A stretch of 13,134 nt of DNA from Acidobacteriota bacterium (GTDB lineage: Bacteria; Acidobacteriota; Terriglobia; 20CM-2-55-15), in contig QHXA01000129.1 of NCBI GenBank assembly GCA_003222755.1, positions 1 through 13,134 of the forward strand, read 5' to 3'. The translations under genes were made by a program, and so were the position numbers. Under the pieces are notes generated by a model. It searched no databases. It saw nothing but the letters and a program-made list of their open reading frames with translations, and had not been told where the DNA came from. Each line of letters begins with the position of its first letter. Within the stretch, counting starts at the first letter, position 1. Shown in pieces: positions 12,871 to 13,134 of the stretch.

Positions 12871-13134
12871 GGGCGCTGGCGGAGTGCCTGTGGCCAATAT
12901 TGACAACGTCGCCATTCCCGGTCTGAGCGCGAACAATCAGACGGCAGCTCGAACTATATTGACCGACCTTGCGGGTTCAGTAGCAAGCATCAATCAAGCA
13001 TTTGATGTCCGAAATCCAACTGAAAAGGTATTCCGGGGAATCAGTGATGGACTGCTCTTGAAGCTCCGAGATTTTCGCGGCACGGAGTTCAGTGGATTCC
13101 TCAAGGACAATTGGAAACTGCGCCCGGACCTCAC
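12863..13134 (+). CDS. TonB-dependent receptor (Oar-like), internal fragment, both ends missing
   Basis: An open frame runs to the right edge (first full family-like codons at about 12863) and encodes about 90 residues. It reads GAGGVPVANIDNVAIPGLSA, then NNQTAARTILTDLAGSVASI, FDVRNPTEKVFRG and FRGTEFSGFLKDNWKLRPDL. The last part corresponds to the F-x-x-D-x-W-K-x-x-x-x-L barrel strand also present in the first receptor (FFQDEWKVTRNLVL). It is thus a central piece of a second, different paralogue. No start, signal peptide, regulatory domain or plug precedes it: upstream of about 12862 the sequence is the antisense of the propeller gene. No start codon marks it, so it is easily overlooked. The gene continues past the window. 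Confidence 0.75.
   Translation, partial: MILGAGGVPVANIDNVAIPGLSANNQTAARTILTDLAGSVASINQAFDVRNPTEKVFRGISDGLLLKLRDFRGTEFSGFLKDNWKLRPDL

Overview
The window looks like a piece of an Acidobacteriota chromosome, or a close relative, possibly from a metagenome assembly. This is inferred mainly from two Oar-type TonB-dependent receptors (N-terminal carboxypeptidase-regulatory domain, plug, long barrel), a family greatly expanded in that phylum. Moderately high GC and a large secreted M14 peptidase next to one receptor fit the same picture. No rRNA, tRNA, CRISPR array or transposase gene was seen.

Left part (1-4128): on the minus strand is a pyruvate dehydrogenase operon. aceE (E1, 940 aa) is followed after 38 nt by the first 11 codons of a lipoyl-domain gene, almost certainly aceF (E2), which leaves the window at base 1. 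aceE carries about 36 extra residues just before its thiamine-diphosphate motif, encoded by two families of short GC-rich tandem repeats. Divergent from aceE is a PRPP synthetase gene (327 aa, ATG at 3145). The gap between the two genes holds an almost perfect 87-bp inverted repeat.

Middle part (4129-5054): a VapB-like ribbon-helix-helix antitoxin and a PIN-domain VapC-like toxin sit on the minus strand as a two-gene module with a 4-nt GTGA overlap. A 10-bp palindrome lies just upstream.

Right part (5055-13134): a secreted M14-type zinc carboxypeptidase of 1007 aa (minus) is divergent from an Oar-like TonB-dependent receptor (plus). The receptor's frame is broken near 9302, so it reads as two pieces that together would make about 1130 aa. 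The pair could handle extracellular peptides, the peptidase trimming and the receptor importing, but this rests on position only. Convergent with the receptor is a 409-aa beta-propeller (PQQ-like) protein on the minus strand. Its GTG start sits exactly where a second, 5'-truncated TonB receptor fragment begins on the plus strand and runs off the right edge. This head-to-head contact without any promoter space looks like a rearrangement or assembly junction.

No clearly new multi-gene system was found. The most unusual signals are the repeat-derived in-frame insertion in aceE, the long intergenic palindrome, and the two broken TonB receptor loci.
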